Source: an uncultured Candidatus Melainabacteria bacterium
GTDB taxonomy: Bacteria; Cyanobacteriota; Vampirovibrionia; Gastranaerophilales; Gastranaerophilaceae
NCBI GenBank assembly: GCA_934777245.1
Contig: CAKVND010000001.1
Coordinates: 30,980 to 94,979 of the forward strand
Length of the DNA: 64,000 nt
Direction of reading: 5' to 3'
Of this stretch, positions 51,200 through 61,385 are shown piece by piece; the stretch's first letter is position 1, and each line of letters begins with the position of its first letter. A program made the translations under genes and the position numbers. The notes below the pieces were generated by a model that worked only from the letters and a program-made list of their open reading frames with translations, was not told the origin of the DNA and searched no databases.

Positions 51200-53857
51200 A
51201 TGACAACTAAGACTAAAAAGAATGTTGAATCTTTGGAAAAAAGCTTGGAAGCATCAAATGTTGTTGAAACACTTGACCAATTAGAAAGCTTAATTTCTAG
51301 AGTTCACAAAGCTCAAAGAATTTTCGCAACTTTCTCACAAGAAAAAGTTGACGCTATATTCAAAGCAGCAGCTACAGCAGCAGACAAGGCTCGTATCCCT
51401 CTTGCTAGAATGGCTGTTGAAGAAACCGGCATGGGTATTTTAGAAGATAAGATTATCAAAAACCACTTTGCTTCTGAATATATTTATAACAAACATAAAC
51501 ACGCTAAAACTTGCGGTATCATCAGAGAAGACAAAATCAACGGTACAAAAGTAGTTGCAGAACCTTTAGGCGTTTTAGCAGGTATCGTTCCTACTACAAA
51601 CCCAACTTCAACTGCTATTTTCAAATCTTTAATTTCATTAAAGACTAGAAACGGTATCATCTTCTCACCACACCCAAGAGCTAAAAAATCTACAATCGCA
51701 GCTGCTAAAATCGTTTTAGATGCTGCTGTTAAAGCTGGTGCTCCAGAAGATATTATCGGTTGGATTGATGTTCCATCAATCGAACTTTCAAGCGCATTGA
51801 TGAAACACCCTAACATCGATTGTATCTTAGCTACAGGCGGCCCTGGCATGGTTAAGGCTGCTTATTCATCAGGCAACCCTGCTTTAGGTGTTGGCCCTGG
51901 TAATACACCGGCTGTTATTGATGAAACTGCTGATATTAAAATGGCTGTTTCTTCAATTCTTATGTCAAAATCTTTCGACAACGGTATGATTTGTGCATCT
52001 GAACAATCAGTTGTAGTTGTTGATAGCATTTATGAAGAAGTTAAAAAAGAATTCATTTACAGAGGTGCTTACCTTGTAAATGATAGTCAACAACAAAAAT
52101 TAGTTGACCTTCCTCTTATTGATCCAAAAAGAGGTACAGCTCATCCTGACGTAGTTGGTCAAAAACCTCACAGAATCGCTGAATTAGCAGGTTTTGGCAA
52201 CGAAGTTCCTGAAGATGCTAAAATCTTGTTGGTTGAAAGACCTGAAGTTGATTGGGAAGACCCATTCTCAAGAGAAAAATTATCACCTGTTCTTACTTTA
52301 TACAGAGCAAGTGATTTTGAAGATGCTACTGAAAAAGCTTATCACCTAGTAAGCAAAGGTGGCGCTGGACACACTTCAGTTCTTTACACAGACGAACGTA
52401 AAAAAGATAGAATCAACTTGTTTGGCGAAAAAATGCCAACTTGCAGAGTTCTAATCAACTCTCCATCATCTCAAGGTGGTATTGGTGACTTGTTCAACTT
52501 CAGACTTGAACCATCACTAACTCTAGGCTGCGGTTCTTGGGGCGGAAACGCTGTTTCAGGTAACGTAGGCGTAGAAAACTTATTGAACTACAAAACCGTT
52601 GCTGAAAGGAGAGAAAATATGTTATGGTTCAAAGTTCCTTCTAAAGTTTACTTCAAGAGAGGCGCTACTGACTTAGCTCTTCGTGAATTAGAAGGTAAAA
52701 AACGTGCATTCATCGTAACTGATAGATTCTTATTCAACTCAGGTGCTGTTAATGCAATTACTAACGTTCTTGACGAAATCGGTATTGAACACGAAGTATT
52801 CTTTGATGTTAAACCGGATCCAACATTGTCAACAATCGACCAAGCTATGGCTATTATGAAACCATTTGAACCTGATGTAATCATTTCATTAGGTGGCGGT
52901 TCTCCAATGGACGCAGCTAAGATTATGTGGTTATTGTACGAACAACCTGATACAAACTTCGAAGATATCGCTATGAGATTTATGGATATCAGAAAGAGAA
53001 TTTGCAGAATCCCTGAATTAGGTAAGAAAGCTACTATGGTTGCTATTCCTACAACATCAGGTACTGGTTCTGAAGTAACTCCATTCGCTATCATTACTGA
53101 TGACGAAACTCACGTAAAATATGCTATCGCTGATTACGCATTAACTCCAAATATGGCAATCGTTGACCCTAACTTCGTTGATGGTATGCCAAAAGGCTTA
53201 ACTTCAGCATCAGGTATTGACGCATTAGTTCACGCATTTGAAGCTTATGTATCTTGTATGGCTACAAACTTCACTAACTCAAACGCTTTAGAAGCAACTA
53301 AGTTGGTATTCAGATACTTAGAACGTTCATACAAAGAAGGTGCTAATGATCCTATCGCTAGAGAAAAAATGCACTACGCTGCAACAATCGCTGGTATGGC
53401 ATTTGCTAACTCTTTCTTAGGATTGTGCCACTCTATGGCTCACAAACTTGGTGCTATGTACCACGTTCCACACGGTGTAGCTAACGCATTGTTATTCAGA
53501 CAAATCATCAAGTACAATGCTTCTGATGCTCCACACAAACAAGCAATCTTCCCTCAATACAAATTCCCTAATGCGAAGGCTAAATATGGTCAAATCGCTG
53601 ATGAATTAGGTTTGGGCGGTAAGAATGATGATGAAAAGGTTGAATTGTTAATCAAGGCAGTTGATGAATTGATGGACAAAATTGAACTTCCTAAGTCAAT
53701 TAAAGACTTCGGCGTAGATGAAAAAACATTCATGGATAACTTGGATGAACTTGTTGAATTGGCATTCGATGACCAATGCACAGGTGCTAACCCTGCTTAC
53801 CCATTGATGTCTGATATCAAACAAATATACATCGATGCTTATTATGGTAATGTTTAA
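51200..53857 (+). CDS. adhE: Bifunctional acetaldehyde-CoA/alcohol dehydrogenase
   Basis: This 885-aa fermentation enzyme converts acetyl-CoA to ethanol, regenerating NAD+. The start is 51200, 7 nt after AAAGGAG. The N-terminal aldehyde dehydrogenase half (about 1-440) includes the catalytic Cys in GMICASEQS and [11 protein letters not shown]. The C-terminal iron alcohol dehydrogenase half (about 460-885) includes [22 protein letters not shown] and [18 protein letters not shown]. Codons differ from neighbours in being strongly biased, as for a highly expressed gene. This marks a strictly fermentative, anaerobic life. Confidence 0.98.
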   Translation: MTTKTKKNVESLEKSLEASNVVETLDQLESLISRVHKAQRIFATFSQEKVDAIFKAAATAADKARIPLARMAVEETGMGILEDKIIKNHFASEYIYNKHKHAKTCGIIREDKINGTKVVAEPLGVLAGIVPTTNPTSTAIFKSLISLKTRNGIIFSPHPRAKKSTIAAAKIVLDAAVKAGAPEDIIGWIDVPSIELSSALMKHPNIDCILATGGPGMVKAAYSSGNPALGVGPGNTPAVIDETADIKMAVSSILMSKSFDNGMICASEQSVVVVDSIYEEVKKEFIYRGAYLVNDSQQQKLVDLPLIDPKRGTAHPDVVGQKPHRIAELAGFGNEVPEDAKILLVERPEVDWEDPFSREKLSPVLTLYRASDFEDATEKAYHLVSKGGAGHTSVLYTDERKKDRINLFGEKMPTCRVLINSPSSQGGIGDLFNFRLEPSLTLGCGSWGGNAVSGNVGVENLLNYKTVAERRENMLWFKVPSKVYFKRGATDLALRELEGKKRAFIVTDRFLFNSGAVNAITNVLDEIGIEHEVFFDVKPDPTLSTIDQAMAIMKPFEPDVIISLGGGSPMDAAKIMWLLYEQPDTNFEDIAMRFMDIRKRICRIPELGKKATMVAIPTTSGTGSEVTPFAIITDDETHVKYAIADYALTPNMAIVDPNFVDGMPKGLTSASGIDALVHAFEAYVSCMATNFTNSNALEATKLVFRYLERSYKEGANDPIAREKMHYAATIAGMAFANSFLGLCHSMAHKLGAMYHVPHGVANALLFRQIIKYNASDAPHKQAIFPQYKFPNAKAKYGQIADELGLGGKNDDEKVELLIKAVDELMDKIELPKSIKDFGVDEKTFMDNLDELVELAFDDQCTGANPAYPLMSDIKQIYIDAYYGNV

Positions 53858-53880
53858 TTAATATTTAAACAATAATAACA

Positions 53881-53911
53881 AACATGGTGCGTTCTTCGAA
53901 CGCACCATGTT
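53881..53911 (+). terminator. Terminator of adhE
   Basis: A 14-bp perfect stem AACATGGTGCGTTC/GAACGCACCATGTT with a TTC loop. Confidence 0.75.
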
Positions 53912-53927
53912 TATGCTTTATATATTT

Positions 53928-53962
53928 GTCGTGTTCAATGAAAAATGTTGAACACGACCTAC
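53928..53962 (-). repeat. GTAG-foot hairpin repeat
   Basis: An 11-bp stem GTCGTGTTCAA/TTGAACACGAC is followed by CTAC, so that the minus strand reads GTAG plus hairpin. Confidence 0.55.
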
Positions 53963-54030
53963 AGACTTGTATTAGATTCTATGGAAAAATGGGGAAAAGA
54001 GTATAAGAATAAATTTGAGGAATAAATAAA

Positions 54031-54420
54031 ATGGAAAAAATAAACAAATTATTAGAAAACTATGTAAAATCTATAAATGAGTGTGATACAGAACTTGCTC
54101 AAAATTTTTGGGATAACAAAGAACCTGTATCTTTTATTCACCCGCTTGGGTATGAGCATAATTTTGATGAAATAAAAAATCATTTTTATTTGGAAATTAT
54201 GGGCGGCAGGTTCTCAAAAAGAGAGTTGAGATTAAAAGATATAAAGACTAAAATCTATAATGATACTGCATTTTTAGAGTTTAGTTGGGATTTTTACGCA
54301 ACACTAAAAGAAACAAACGAGCAAATTCACACCAAAGGCAGAGAAACACAGTTTTTAGTCTTGCGTGATAATGAATGGAAAATCATTAATATTCACTATT
54401 CGCAAGAATCTGAGGGGTAA
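54031..54420 (+). CDS. NTF2-like (SnoaL/DUF4440 type) small protein
   Basis: This 129-aa protein has a length and pattern typical of the NTF2-like fold. N-terminal helices (INKLLENYVKSINECDTELAQNFW) come before PVSFIHPLGYEHNFDEIKNHF. Curved strands follow (TAFLEFSWDFYATLKE, KGRETQFLVLRDNEWKIINIHYS), the usual SnoaL end. Such proteins bind or isomerise small molecules; the ligand is unknown. It is probably monocistronic. Confidence 0.75.
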   Translation: MEKINKLLENYVKSINECDTELAQNFWDNKEPVSFIHPLGYEHNFDEIKNHFYLEIMGGRFSKRELRLKDIKTKIYNDTAFLEFSWDFYATLKETNEQIHTKGRETQFLVLRDNEWKIINIHYSQESEG

Positions 54421-54467
54421 ATAAGGGGTTAATAATTAATATTTGCAAAATTCAAAGCCGAAAGTTT

Positions 54468-54502
54468 GTAGGTCGTGTTGGACAATTGACATCCAACACG
54501 AC
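54468..54502 (+). repeat. GTAG-foot hairpin repeat
   Basis: GTAGG followed by an 11-bp stem GTCGTGTTGGA/TCCAACACGAC. Here the GTAG foot is on the plus strand. The stem is related to, but different from, the copy at 53928. Little else is seen in 54421-54646. Confidence 0.55.
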
Positions 54503-54646
54503 ATTAATATATATTACACATTCGGAGAAAAACTGTCATAACACCAGTAGAATGTTTGAAATTGAATGTGATATATATCTATCGAAATCCAGACTAACAC
54601 AGATTTGCAAGGTTTGGAAAATGTAAATAGTTTTTATAAAAAACGA

Positions 54647-55516
54647 TTATTGCCAAACTGACAAATATCTTTCACCACTATCAGGAATTATTGCAACGAT
54701 TGTTTTGTTTGGATACTTTTTCGCCAAGGTTTTGGCTGCGCAAACATTTGCTCCGGCTGAAATTCCGCAGAAAACGCCGTGTTTTTTAGCTAGTTCAATT
54801 GCTTGAGCCTTCGCATCTTCACCTTTTACAGTCAAAATTCCGTCTAAATTATTGTCTTTGCAAATTTCCGGTATGAAATTAGCTCCAATACCTTGAATAA
54901 CATGAGCCCCTGCCTTTCCTTCTGTAAATAGAGGACTTTCAGCAGGTTCTACTCCATAAACAATTGCTTCTGGAAAATATTTTTTTATACCTACAGCCGT
55001 TCCGCCCGTACCGATGCCAGCTACAACTACAACTTCACGACCGTCAACCGCGTTTTTAATTTCTTGTGCGGTTTTTTCGTGCGCTTTTGGATTGTCAGAG
55101 TTCGCAAATTGCATAGGAATAAAACTGTTAGGATAAGTTGATTTTAATTCTTGAGCTTTTTCTACAGCACCCTGCATACCTTTTTCTTTGGGTGTTAAAA
55201 CGAGATCTGCGCCATAAGCGGCAATATTTTTGCGACGTTCAACAGACATGCTTTCAGGCATACAAATTATCAATTTTAATCCTAAAACTGCACAACACAT
55301 TGCAAGTCCGATTCCTGTATTTCCGCTCGTTGGCTCAATTACAACAGTATCTTTATTAATTTCACCTCTATCCATTGCTCCTTTTAACATTGAATAAGAA
55401 GCCCTGTCTTTAATTGAGCTTGAAGGGTTGAAATATTCGAGTTTTAGACAAATGTTGTCATTGTATTTAACAAGCGGTGTATTGCCGATTAGTTCCAATA
55501 CGTTATTGTATATCAT
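54647..55516 (-). CDS. cysK: Cysteine synthase
   Basis: This PLP enzyme makes cysteine from O-acetylserine and sulfide. It has 289 aa, a little shorter than most CysK. The PLP lysine lies in SSSIKDRAS. PTSGNTGIGL is the phosphate-side loop, GIGTGGTAVG the phosphate-binding loop, and PDSGERYLSVWQ the C-terminal signature. No serine acetyltransferase gene is in the window. It is monocistronic. Confidence 0.95.
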   Translation of the reverse strand: MIYNNVLELIGNTPLVKYNDNICLKLEYFNPSSSIKDRASYSMLKGAMDRGEINKDTVVIEPTSGNTGIGLAMCCAVLGLKLIICMPESMSVERRKNIAAYGADLVLTPKEKGMQGAVEKAQELKSTYPNSFIPMQFANSDNPKAHEKTAQEIKNAVDGREVVVVAGIGTGGTAVGIKKYFPEAIVYGVEPAESPLFTEGKAGAHVIQGIGANFIPEICKDNNLDGILTVKGEDAKAQAIELAKKHGVFCGISAGANVCAAKTLAKKYPNKTIVAIIPDSGERYLSVWQ

Positions 55517-55544
55517 TTCAAACCCTTCTTTCTTGTTTGTTATC

Positions 55545-55567
55545 GTTGGGCTGAAAGCCCAACCTAC
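55545..55567 (-). repeat. GTAG-foot hairpin repeat
   Basis: An 8-bp stem GTTGGGCT/AGCCCAAC is followed by CTAC. Again the minus strand reads GTAG plus hairpin. Confidence 0.5.
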
Positions 55568-55580
55568 TTCTACGTTTGTA

Positions 55581-55709
55581 ATGGAAAATGGAAAGTGGAA
55601 AATGGAAAATTATTTTAAATATTATTCTATTAATCTCCGATAAATTAACGAGTTTCTATAATTAAAAATGTTAATACAATTTTCCACTTTCCATTTTCAA
55701 TTTTCCATT
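55581..55709. repeat. Fold-back element with heptad-repeat arms
   Basis: The left arm (55581-55610) is a run of ATGGAAA/GTGGAAA units. The right arm (55677-55709) is the inverted TTTTCCA/CTTTCCA run. About 65 bp lie between. The right arm matches 29971-30003. Confidence 0.55.
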
Positions 55710-55734
55710 CTCTATAGCGTTAATCTCGCGCAAG

Positions 55735-56955
55735 TTAGACCAATTTAGCAAACTTTCTCTTACCAGCTTGTAAAACAACGTCCATTTGAGGTTTTACAAC
55801 AAAGCCCATATCAGAGATTTTTTCGCCGTCAATTTTCACTCCGCCGCCTTGGATTAAACGTTTTGCTTCACCTTTTGATTGAACAAAAGATAATTCAACC
55901 AACAAATCCAAAATGCTTTTTTCAGCTTCTATTTTAACGCTTTCAATATCATCCGGAATACCTTTGTTTGAAACAACATTGATAAAATCTTCCTGAGCCT
56001 TATCAGCACCTTCTTTGCCGTGGTATTCTTCTGTAATCATGTGCGCTAAAGCCATTTTGATATCACGCGGATTAATTGAATTAGAAGCAATTTCTTCATC
56101 CATTTTTTCTAATTCTGACTGTGGAACATCAGTTAACAATGAATAATAACGGGTAATCAATGTGTCCGGAATGCTCATCAATTTTCCGAACATATCTTTT
56201 GCGCTATCAGTAAGTGAAATACAATGTTCAGGATATGTTTTAGACATCTTAACTACACCGTCAGTACCTTCTAAAAGTGGCAACATCATTACTAATTGAG
56301 GATATTTTTTGCCGTAAGCTGCTTGAATATCACGTCCTAAAAGCGTGTTAAATCTTTGGTCAGTACCACCAAGTTCGATATCAGCATCGATAGCAACTGA
56401 ATCGTAAGCTTGCATTAGTGGGTAGAAAAATTCGTGAATAGCAATTGGTTTGCCTTCTGCATATCTTTTTGCAAAATCGTCTCTTGTCATCATCTGAGCA
56501 ACAGTAACTTTTCCTGCAAGTTGTAACATCTCTGTAAACGTTAATTTATGAAGCCAATCAGCATTGTTTACAACTTCTGCTTGAGAAATATCAATAACTT
56601 TTGACATTTGCGCAAAATAAGTTTTAGCGTTTTCTTCAACTTGTTCTTTTGTTAAAGCAGGTCTTGTTTCTGATTTGCCTGATGGGTCACCTATCATAGC
56701 AGTAGCACCGCCAACAAGAAGTACAATTTTATGTCCAAGTTTTTGGAATTCTTTTAATTTTCTCATAACAACCGTATGACCAAGGTGTAAATCAGGTCTT
56801 GTCGGATCCATTCCCAATTTAATTCTTAGCGGAGTATTTGTATCTGCTGCGTGTTGAAGTTTTACAGCCAATTCTTCAATACCGCCGGGAAGCACCTCTG
56901 CATTTCTTGTTAATTGTTTCGCTTGTTCAATAAATTCTTGTCTAATGTCTACCAT
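55735..56955 (-). CDS. tyrS: Tyrosyl-tRNA synthetase
   Basis: A class I synthetase with 406 aa. The HIGH region is LHLGHTVVMRKL (about residue 53), the KMSKS loop is VVKMSKTYPEH (about 235), and the Tyr-binding part is VGGATAMIGDPSGKSE. A C-terminal S4 RNA-binding domain (VELSFVQSKGEAKRLIQGGGVKI) completes the bacterial TyrRS. The gene is monocistronic. I do not see a T-box upstream. Confidence 0.97.
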   Translation of the reverse strand: MVDIRQEFIEQAKQLTRNAEVLPGGIEELAVKLQHAADTNTPLRIKLGMDPTRPDLHLGHTVVMRKLKEFQKLGHKIVLLVGGATAMIGDPSGKSETRPALTKEQVEENAKTYFAQMSKVIDISQAEVVNNADWLHKLTFTEMLQLAGKVTVAQMMTRDDFAKRYAEGKPIAIHEFFYPLMQAYDSVAIDADIELGGTDQRFNTLLGRDIQAAYGKKYPQLVMMLPLLEGTDGVVKMSKTYPEHCISLTDSAKDMFGKLMSIPDTLITRYYSLLTDVPQSELEKMDEEIASNSINPRDIKMALAHMITEEYHGKEGADKAQEDFINVVSNKGIPDDIESVKIEAEKSILDLLVELSFVQSKGEAKRLIQGGGVKIDGEKISDMGFVVKPQMDVVLQAGKRKFAKLV

Positions 56956-57107
56956 TTTTATATCCTCATATTATTTACAATTAATTTAAGGATACCAAAA
57001 ATAAAGCAATGCGTAAACTATTAAAAATAGTTGTAATTATTTTAGTCACTGTACATGTCAAGCAATCAGTTACATTTTACTTAAATATAATAAAGGAGTA
57101 ACTAATA

Positions 57108-57182
57108 ATGACAGCACGTTAAAAGTCTCACGCTAAGTTTAAGAATCCGACTAATAGTCTTTGCGCTAAGCAGTATTATTAG
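57108..57182 (+). pseudogene. Micro-ORF or interrupted tiny gene
   Basis: AAAGGAG stands 9 nt before an ATG that reads MTAR then TAA. The frame continues KSHAKFKNPTNSLCAKQYY to the next stop (57180). One base change would give a basic 24-aa protein. Alternatively it is a leader peptide for the rnpM-infB operon. A TATAAT directly abuts the ribosome site. Confidence 0.3.
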
Positions 57183-57235
57183 CAATAACTACTCAAAAAC
57201 ATGCAAAAAAATAATGTTTGTGCTATAAAAAAAGT

Positions 57236-57493
57236 ATGAATAAACAAAGAAAATGCGTTGCCTGCGGAGAATTTAAACCAAGAGAAAATCTTATCAAAAT
57301 TACCAAAAAACATAATGACGGGCAATTGGTTATTAACCCAAATTCTAAAATATTTGGCAGATCTGCATATCTTTGTTATAATCAAAGTTGTATTGAATCA
57401 GCGTTTAAAAAATCAAAGCTGAACAAAGCGTTAAAAACCAACGCAACTCTTGAAAAAACAGAACTTTTGGTTTTGCTTGAAAAAGAGAAATAA
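57236..57493 (+). CDS. rnpM: YlxR-family RNA-binding protein
   Basis: This 85-aa protein starts at MNKQRKCVACGEFKPRENLIKI. The YlxR/DUF448 fold is recognised by RKCVACG..., GRSAYLCYNQSC and the basic helices after it. In Bacillus YlxR (RnpM) binds RNase P RNA. In most bacteria it sits between nusA and infB. Here infB follows by 23 bp, but nusA is not upstream, so the operon is shorter. Confidence 0.9.
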   Translation: MNKQRKCVACGEFKPRENLIKITKKHNDGQLVINPNSKIFGRSAYLCYNQSCIESAFKKSKLNKALKTNATLEKTELLVLLEKEK

Positions 57494-57516
57494 ATTTGAA
57501 AGGAAATATATAATAT

Positions 57517-60090
57517 ATGAATAGTATTAGAGTTAGTGAATTAGCAAAAGAACTTGGAATGACCAGCAAAGAGGTTATCGAAAAGTTTGGAGAAGTGGAT
57601 ATCATTGTAAAATCGCACTCTAATACTGTAACTCCGACTCAAATTCGCAAGCTTAAAGAGCATTTAGGACTTGTGCCTAAAAAATCTAATTCTAAACCGA
57701 AAGCATTTGTTGTTAAGAAATCTAAAGCTCCTGCAACTGAAGAAGCTACAACGTCTAAAAAAGAAGAATCAAAAGAAGATGCGTTAAAGATTGAGCGTGT
57801 AGAAAAAGCAAAACCGGTTAGCAGAATTGAAGTTGTTAGAAAAGCTCCTCAACCAAAAGTTGTTGAAAAAAAAGTTGAAAAAACAGAAGAAGTTAAGGCT
57901 GAAAAACCTGAAATTAAAAAAGCAGAAAAGCCTGCTGTAAGAATTGAAAGAACAAAGATTGAGTATCCTAAAAATCAATCAAGAATCGAAATCGTAAGAC
58001 GTGCGCCTCAAAAACCGGTTAAAAAAGAAGGTGAAAAAACCGACAGACCTGAAAGAGGAGATAAAAAACCGTTTAATAAGGGCGGACACGAAAAGAAACT
58101 TGTTGAAAGAAGAATTATTCCTCAAGAAATTTACGAAGGAAAAAGTAATTCTACAGGTGGCAAGAAAAAAGTTGACAGCAAAAAGAAAGACAAAGATTTC
58201 AATTCTAAAAAAGAAGACCAAGAAATGATTTCTTTGGAAAAAGCAGCTGCACAAAAACATAAGAAAAAATCTCACAAGGAAGAAGCACTTGCAGAAGTAA
58301 AACAAATTGTTGTAAACCAACCGATGACAATTAGTGAGTTGGCGGATAAAATTCATAAATCACCTGCCGAAATCGTTAAGTTCTTGATGTTCCAAGGCGT
58401 TATGGCAACAGTAAACCAACTTATTGATGTTGAAACAATTAAAAAAGTTTGTGCTGAATATGAACTTGAAGTTCTTGAAGAAGACATTGAAGCTTTCATG
58501 GAAGAAGAACTTGAAAAAGAACAAAAACAAAAAGCGCTTACAGAAGTTGATAAAAAATTATTAAAGAAACGCGCACCTGTAGTAAGTATTATGGGACACG
58601 TTGACCACGGTAAAACTACATTACTTGATAGCATTCGTGCTTCTAAACACAAAATCGTTGCAACCGAAGTTGGCGGTATCACACAATCTATCGGTGCCTA
58701 CACAGTTTATCTTGATAACAAACACGAAAAGAAAATCGTTTTCGTTGATACGCCAGGCCACGAAGCTTTTACAGAAATGCGTGCCAGAGGTGCAAAAGCT
58801 ACTGACATTGCGATTTTGGTTGTTGCAGCAGATGACGGTATCATGCCTCAAACAATTGAAGCTATTAACCACGCAAAAGCAGCGGAAGTTCCAATTATCG
58901 TAGCAGTTAACAAGTGCGATAAGCCTGGTGCAAATCCAGATAGAGTATTGCAACAATTAACTGAACATGGACTTGTTCCTGAAGCTTGGGGTGGCGAAAC
59001 AATTACCGTTAATGTTTCAGCTTTGCAAGGAACGGGTATTGATGAATTATTAGAATACATCTTGCTTGTAGCAGATTTAGAAGACCTTAAAGCTAACCCT
59101 AAAGCGGAAGCTTCCGGTGTAGTTATCGAAGCTAACTTAGATAAAGGTAAAGGCCCTGTTGCAACACTTCTTGTTCAAAATGGTACATTAAGAACAGGCA
59201 ACTGCATTGTAGTTGGTACAGCTTGCGGTAGAGTTAGAGCACTATTGTCTGACTCCGGCGAAAGAATTGTGAAAGCAGAACCTTCAACTCCTGTTGAGGT
59301 TTTAGGTTTAACAGAAGTTCCAAATGCGGGCGATTTCTTTGAAGTAGTTAAGAACGAAAAAGAAATGAAAGCAATTGTTGATAAGCGTAAAGAAAAAGAA
59401 CGTAATAATCGTCTTGATGCTATGTTACCTGCTCACATGAGAAGAGAATCAGGCGATGCAGAAGGCGATATTCCGCAATTGAACTTGATTATTAAAGCTA
59501 ATACTCATGGTTCTGCGGAAGCTGTAGCACAAGCGATTGCTCAATTTGAATCAAAAGAAATCGTTACTAAGATTATTCACGTTGGTGTTGGTGATATTTC
59601 AGAAGCCGATGTTATGTTGGCGTCAGCTTCAAACGCTTTAATCTTAGGATTTACAGTTAAAGAAGACGCTAATGCACTTGCAGCTGCTGAAAGAGAAGGC
59701 GTAACAATCAAGAAATATGATATTATTTATCAAATCTTGGAAGACATTGAAAAAACAATGATTTCTCTACTTTCACCGGAAGTTAAAGAAGTTGTTACAG
59801 GTCAAGTTGAAATCAGACAAATCTTCACAATTGGTAAAATTCAAAAGATTGCCGGTTGTTATGTTACAGAAGGTAAGATTAATAGAAATGATACGGCAAC
59901 TATTTATCGTGATGGTAAAGAAATATTTAAGGGTGCTGTTGACCAGCTTAAGAGATTTAAAGACGACGTCAAAGAAGTTGCTCAAGGTTTTGAATGCGGT
60001 TTGTCATTCGTTAAGTTTAATGATATTCAAGAAGGCGATATTGTCAAGTTTACTACAGAACAACAAATCGAACGTTCTGAATTAGAATAA
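57517..60090 (+). CDS. infB: Translation initiation factor IF-2
   Basis: IF-2 is the GTPase that brings fMet-tRNA to the 30S subunit. It has 857 aa. There is an IF2_N module at 1-50 ([20 protein letters not shown]), a long Lys/Glu linker, and a second IF2_N module at about 265-320. The G domain starts at about 350 ([39 protein letters not shown]), followed by domains II, III and the C-terminal fMet-binding domain. Ribosome site AAAGGAAA. It is followed by a hairpin at 60108. Confidence 0.98.
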   Translation: MNSIRVSELAKELGMTSKEVIEKFGEVDIIVKSHSNTVTPTQIRKLKEHLGLVPKKSNSKPKAFVVKKSKAPATEEATTSKKEESKEDALKIERVEKAKPVSRIEVVRKAPQPKVVEKKVEKTEEVKAEKPEIKKAEKPAVRIERTKIEYPKNQSRIEIVRRAPQKPVKKEGEKTDRPERGDKKPFNKGGHEKKLVERRIIPQEIYEGKSNSTGGKKKVDSKKKDKDFNSKKEDQEMISLEKAAAQKHKKKSHKEEALAEVKQIVVNQPMTISELADKIHKSPAEIVKFLMFQGVMATVNQLIDVETIKKVCAEYELEVLEEDIEAFMEEELEKEQKQKALTEVDKKLLKKRAPVVSIMGHVDHGKTTLLDSIRASKHKIVATEVGGITQSIGAYTVYLDNKHEKKIVFVDTPGHEAFTEMRARGAKATDIAILVVAADDGIMPQTIEAINHAKAAEVPIIVAVNKCDKPGANPDRVLQQLTEHGLVPEAWGGETITVNVSALQGTGIDELLEYILLVADLEDLKANPKAEASGVVIEANLDKGKGPVATLLVQNGTLRTGNCIVVGTACGRVRALLSDSGERIVKAEPSTPVEVLGLTEVPNAGDFFEVVKNEKEMKAIVDKRKEKERNNRLDAMLPAHMRRESGDAEGDIPQLNLIIKANTHGSAEAVAQAIAQFESKEIVTKIIHVGVGDISEADVMLASASNALILGFTVKEDANALAAAEREGVTIKKYDIIYQILEDIEKTMISLLSPEVKEVVTGQVEIRQIFTIGKIQKIAGCYVTEGKINRNDTATIYRDGKEIFKGAVDQLKRFKDDVKEVAQGFECGLSFVKFNDIQEGDIVKFTTEQQIERSELE

Positions 60091-60107
60091 TTTAATTCAA
60101 TCTAATT

Positions 60108-60136
60108 AGTCGGCCTTAATAGGCCGACTTGAATTT
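60108..60136 (+). terminator. Hairpin after infB
   Basis: A 9-bp perfect stem AGTCGGCCT/AGGCCGACT with a TAAT loop and TGAATTTTG after. It may only partly terminate before hinT. Confidence 0.6.
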
Positions 60137-60165
60137 TGCTTTAATTTAAATATAAGGAGTAGCTT

Positions 60166-60486
60166 ATGAGCGATTGTATTTTTTGTAAAATAATTAATGG
60201 CGATTTTAATACAGAATTCGTTTACGAAAACGAATTTGCGGTTGTTTTTAAAGATATTAATCCAAAAGCTGACACGCATTTACTTGTTGTTCCAAGAAAG
60301 CATGTTGAATCTTTAAACGAACTTAATGATGAAGTTTTGTTGGGCAAATTAATGATGACAGTAAAAGAAGCTGCTAAAATTGCAGGGCTTAAATCATATA
60401 GAACAGTTATTAACACAGGAAAAGAAGCAGGACAGGAAGTTTTCCACCTGCATATACATATATTAGCGGGGAATATTAAACTATGA
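60166..60486 (+). CDS. HIT-family nucleotide hydrolase
   Basis: This 106-aa protein matches HinT-type size and sequence. CIFCKIINGD opens it, with the VVFKDINPKADTHLLVVPRKHV core and the histidine triad EVFHLHIHILAG near the end. These enzymes hydrolyse adenosine phosphoramidates. It ends with a 4-bp overlap with speE. The link to spermidine synthase is positional. Confidence 0.94.
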   Translation: MSDCIFCKIINGDFNTEFVYENEFAVVFKDINPKADTHLLVVPRKHVESLNELNDEVLLGKLMMTVKEAAKIAGLKSYRTVINTGKEAGQEVFHLHIHILAGNIKL

Positions 60487-61319
60487 CACAATTTTACAAA
60501 GAAATTACGCCATCAGGTTTTGGTATAGCAATTAAACAAAAAGAAGTTCTTTTTTCTGAACAATCACCATTTCAGAAAGTAGAAATCTTTGAATCAGATT
60601 CAACTTTGGGCAGAGTTCTTACTCTTGATGATTTAATGATGACAACAGAAGGTGATGAATATCATTACCACGAAATGATTGCACATATTCCTATGATGCA
60701 TCATAAAGCGCCAAAAACAGTTCTTGTAATCGGTGGGGGCGACGGTGGCACTGTTCGTGAAGTTCTTAAACACGATACAGTTGAAAAAGTTGTTTTGTGC
60801 GAAATTGATGGAATGGTAATTGATGCTTGCAAAAAATACCTTCCAACAATTGCTTGTGAACTTGACAACCCTAAATGTGAAATTCTTGTAGAAGATGCAA
60901 TTGAATATATTAAAGACAAAAAAGATATGTTCGATATCGTACTTATTGATTCAACTGACCCAATGGGCCCTGGAGAAGGCTTGTTCACAGAAGAATTTTA
61001 TACAAACGTTAAAAATTCTATGAAAAAGGGCGGAATTATGTGCGCTCAATCAGAATCACCTTTTGTAAACAAAGAGGAAATCAAAAAAATGTACAATCTT
61101 CTTAAAAAAGTATTTCCAATTTGCTCAACATTTACATCAAACATTCCAACATACCCTGGTGGATATTGGGCTTGGGCATTCTGCTCAGAAGAAGTTGAAC
61201 CGCTTTCTTATTGGGATGAAAGAAGAGGCGAAGCAATTACTAAAACTTGTAAAATCTATAACAAAGATTACCACAACGCAAGGTTTGCATTGCCAAATTA
61301 TTTAAAAGAATTATTATAA
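60483..61319 (+). CDS. speE: Spermidine synthase
   Basis: The enzyme moves an aminopropyl group from decarboxylated S-adenosylmethionine to putrescine. It has 278 aa. The nucleotide-binding GGGDGGTVREVL, acidic CEIDGMVIDACK and EDAIEYI are present, as is the catalytic LIDSTDPMGPGEGLFTEEFY. It shares a 4-bp overlap with the HIT gene. The downstream terminator is strong. Confidence 0.96.
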   Translation: MTQFYKEITPSGFGIAIKQKEVLFSEQSPFQKVEIFESDSTLGRVLTLDDLMMTTEGDEYHYHEMIAHIPMMHHKAPKTVLVIGGGDGGTVREVLKHDTVEKVVLCEIDGMVIDACKKYLPTIACELDNPKCEILVEDAIEYIKDKKDMFDIVLIDSTDPMGPGEGLFTEEFYTNVKNSMKKGGIMCAQSESPFVNKEEIKKMYNLLKKVFPICSTFTSNIPTYPGGYWAWAFCSEEVEPLSYWDERRGEAITKTCKIYNKDYHNARFALPNYLKELL

Positions 61320-61322
61320 AAG

Positions 61323-61359
61323 AAAAAGGAGATAAAATTAAAATTTTATCTCCTTTTTT
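61323..61359. terminator. Bidirectional terminator
   Basis: A 17-bp near-perfect stem AAAAAGGAGATAAAATT/AATTTTATCTCCTTTTT. It separates speE from the convergent diguanylate cyclase gene. Confidence 0.85.
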
Positions 61360-61385
61360 ATAAATTTTAAATAATCAATTAAAAT

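Noticed and set aside
56956..57107. T-box upstream of tyrS
   Set aside because: I see no specifier stem or T-box sequence.
58001..58228. 75-aa plus-strand ORF inside infB
   Set aside because: It is a Lys-rich out-of-frame shadow of the IF-2 linker.
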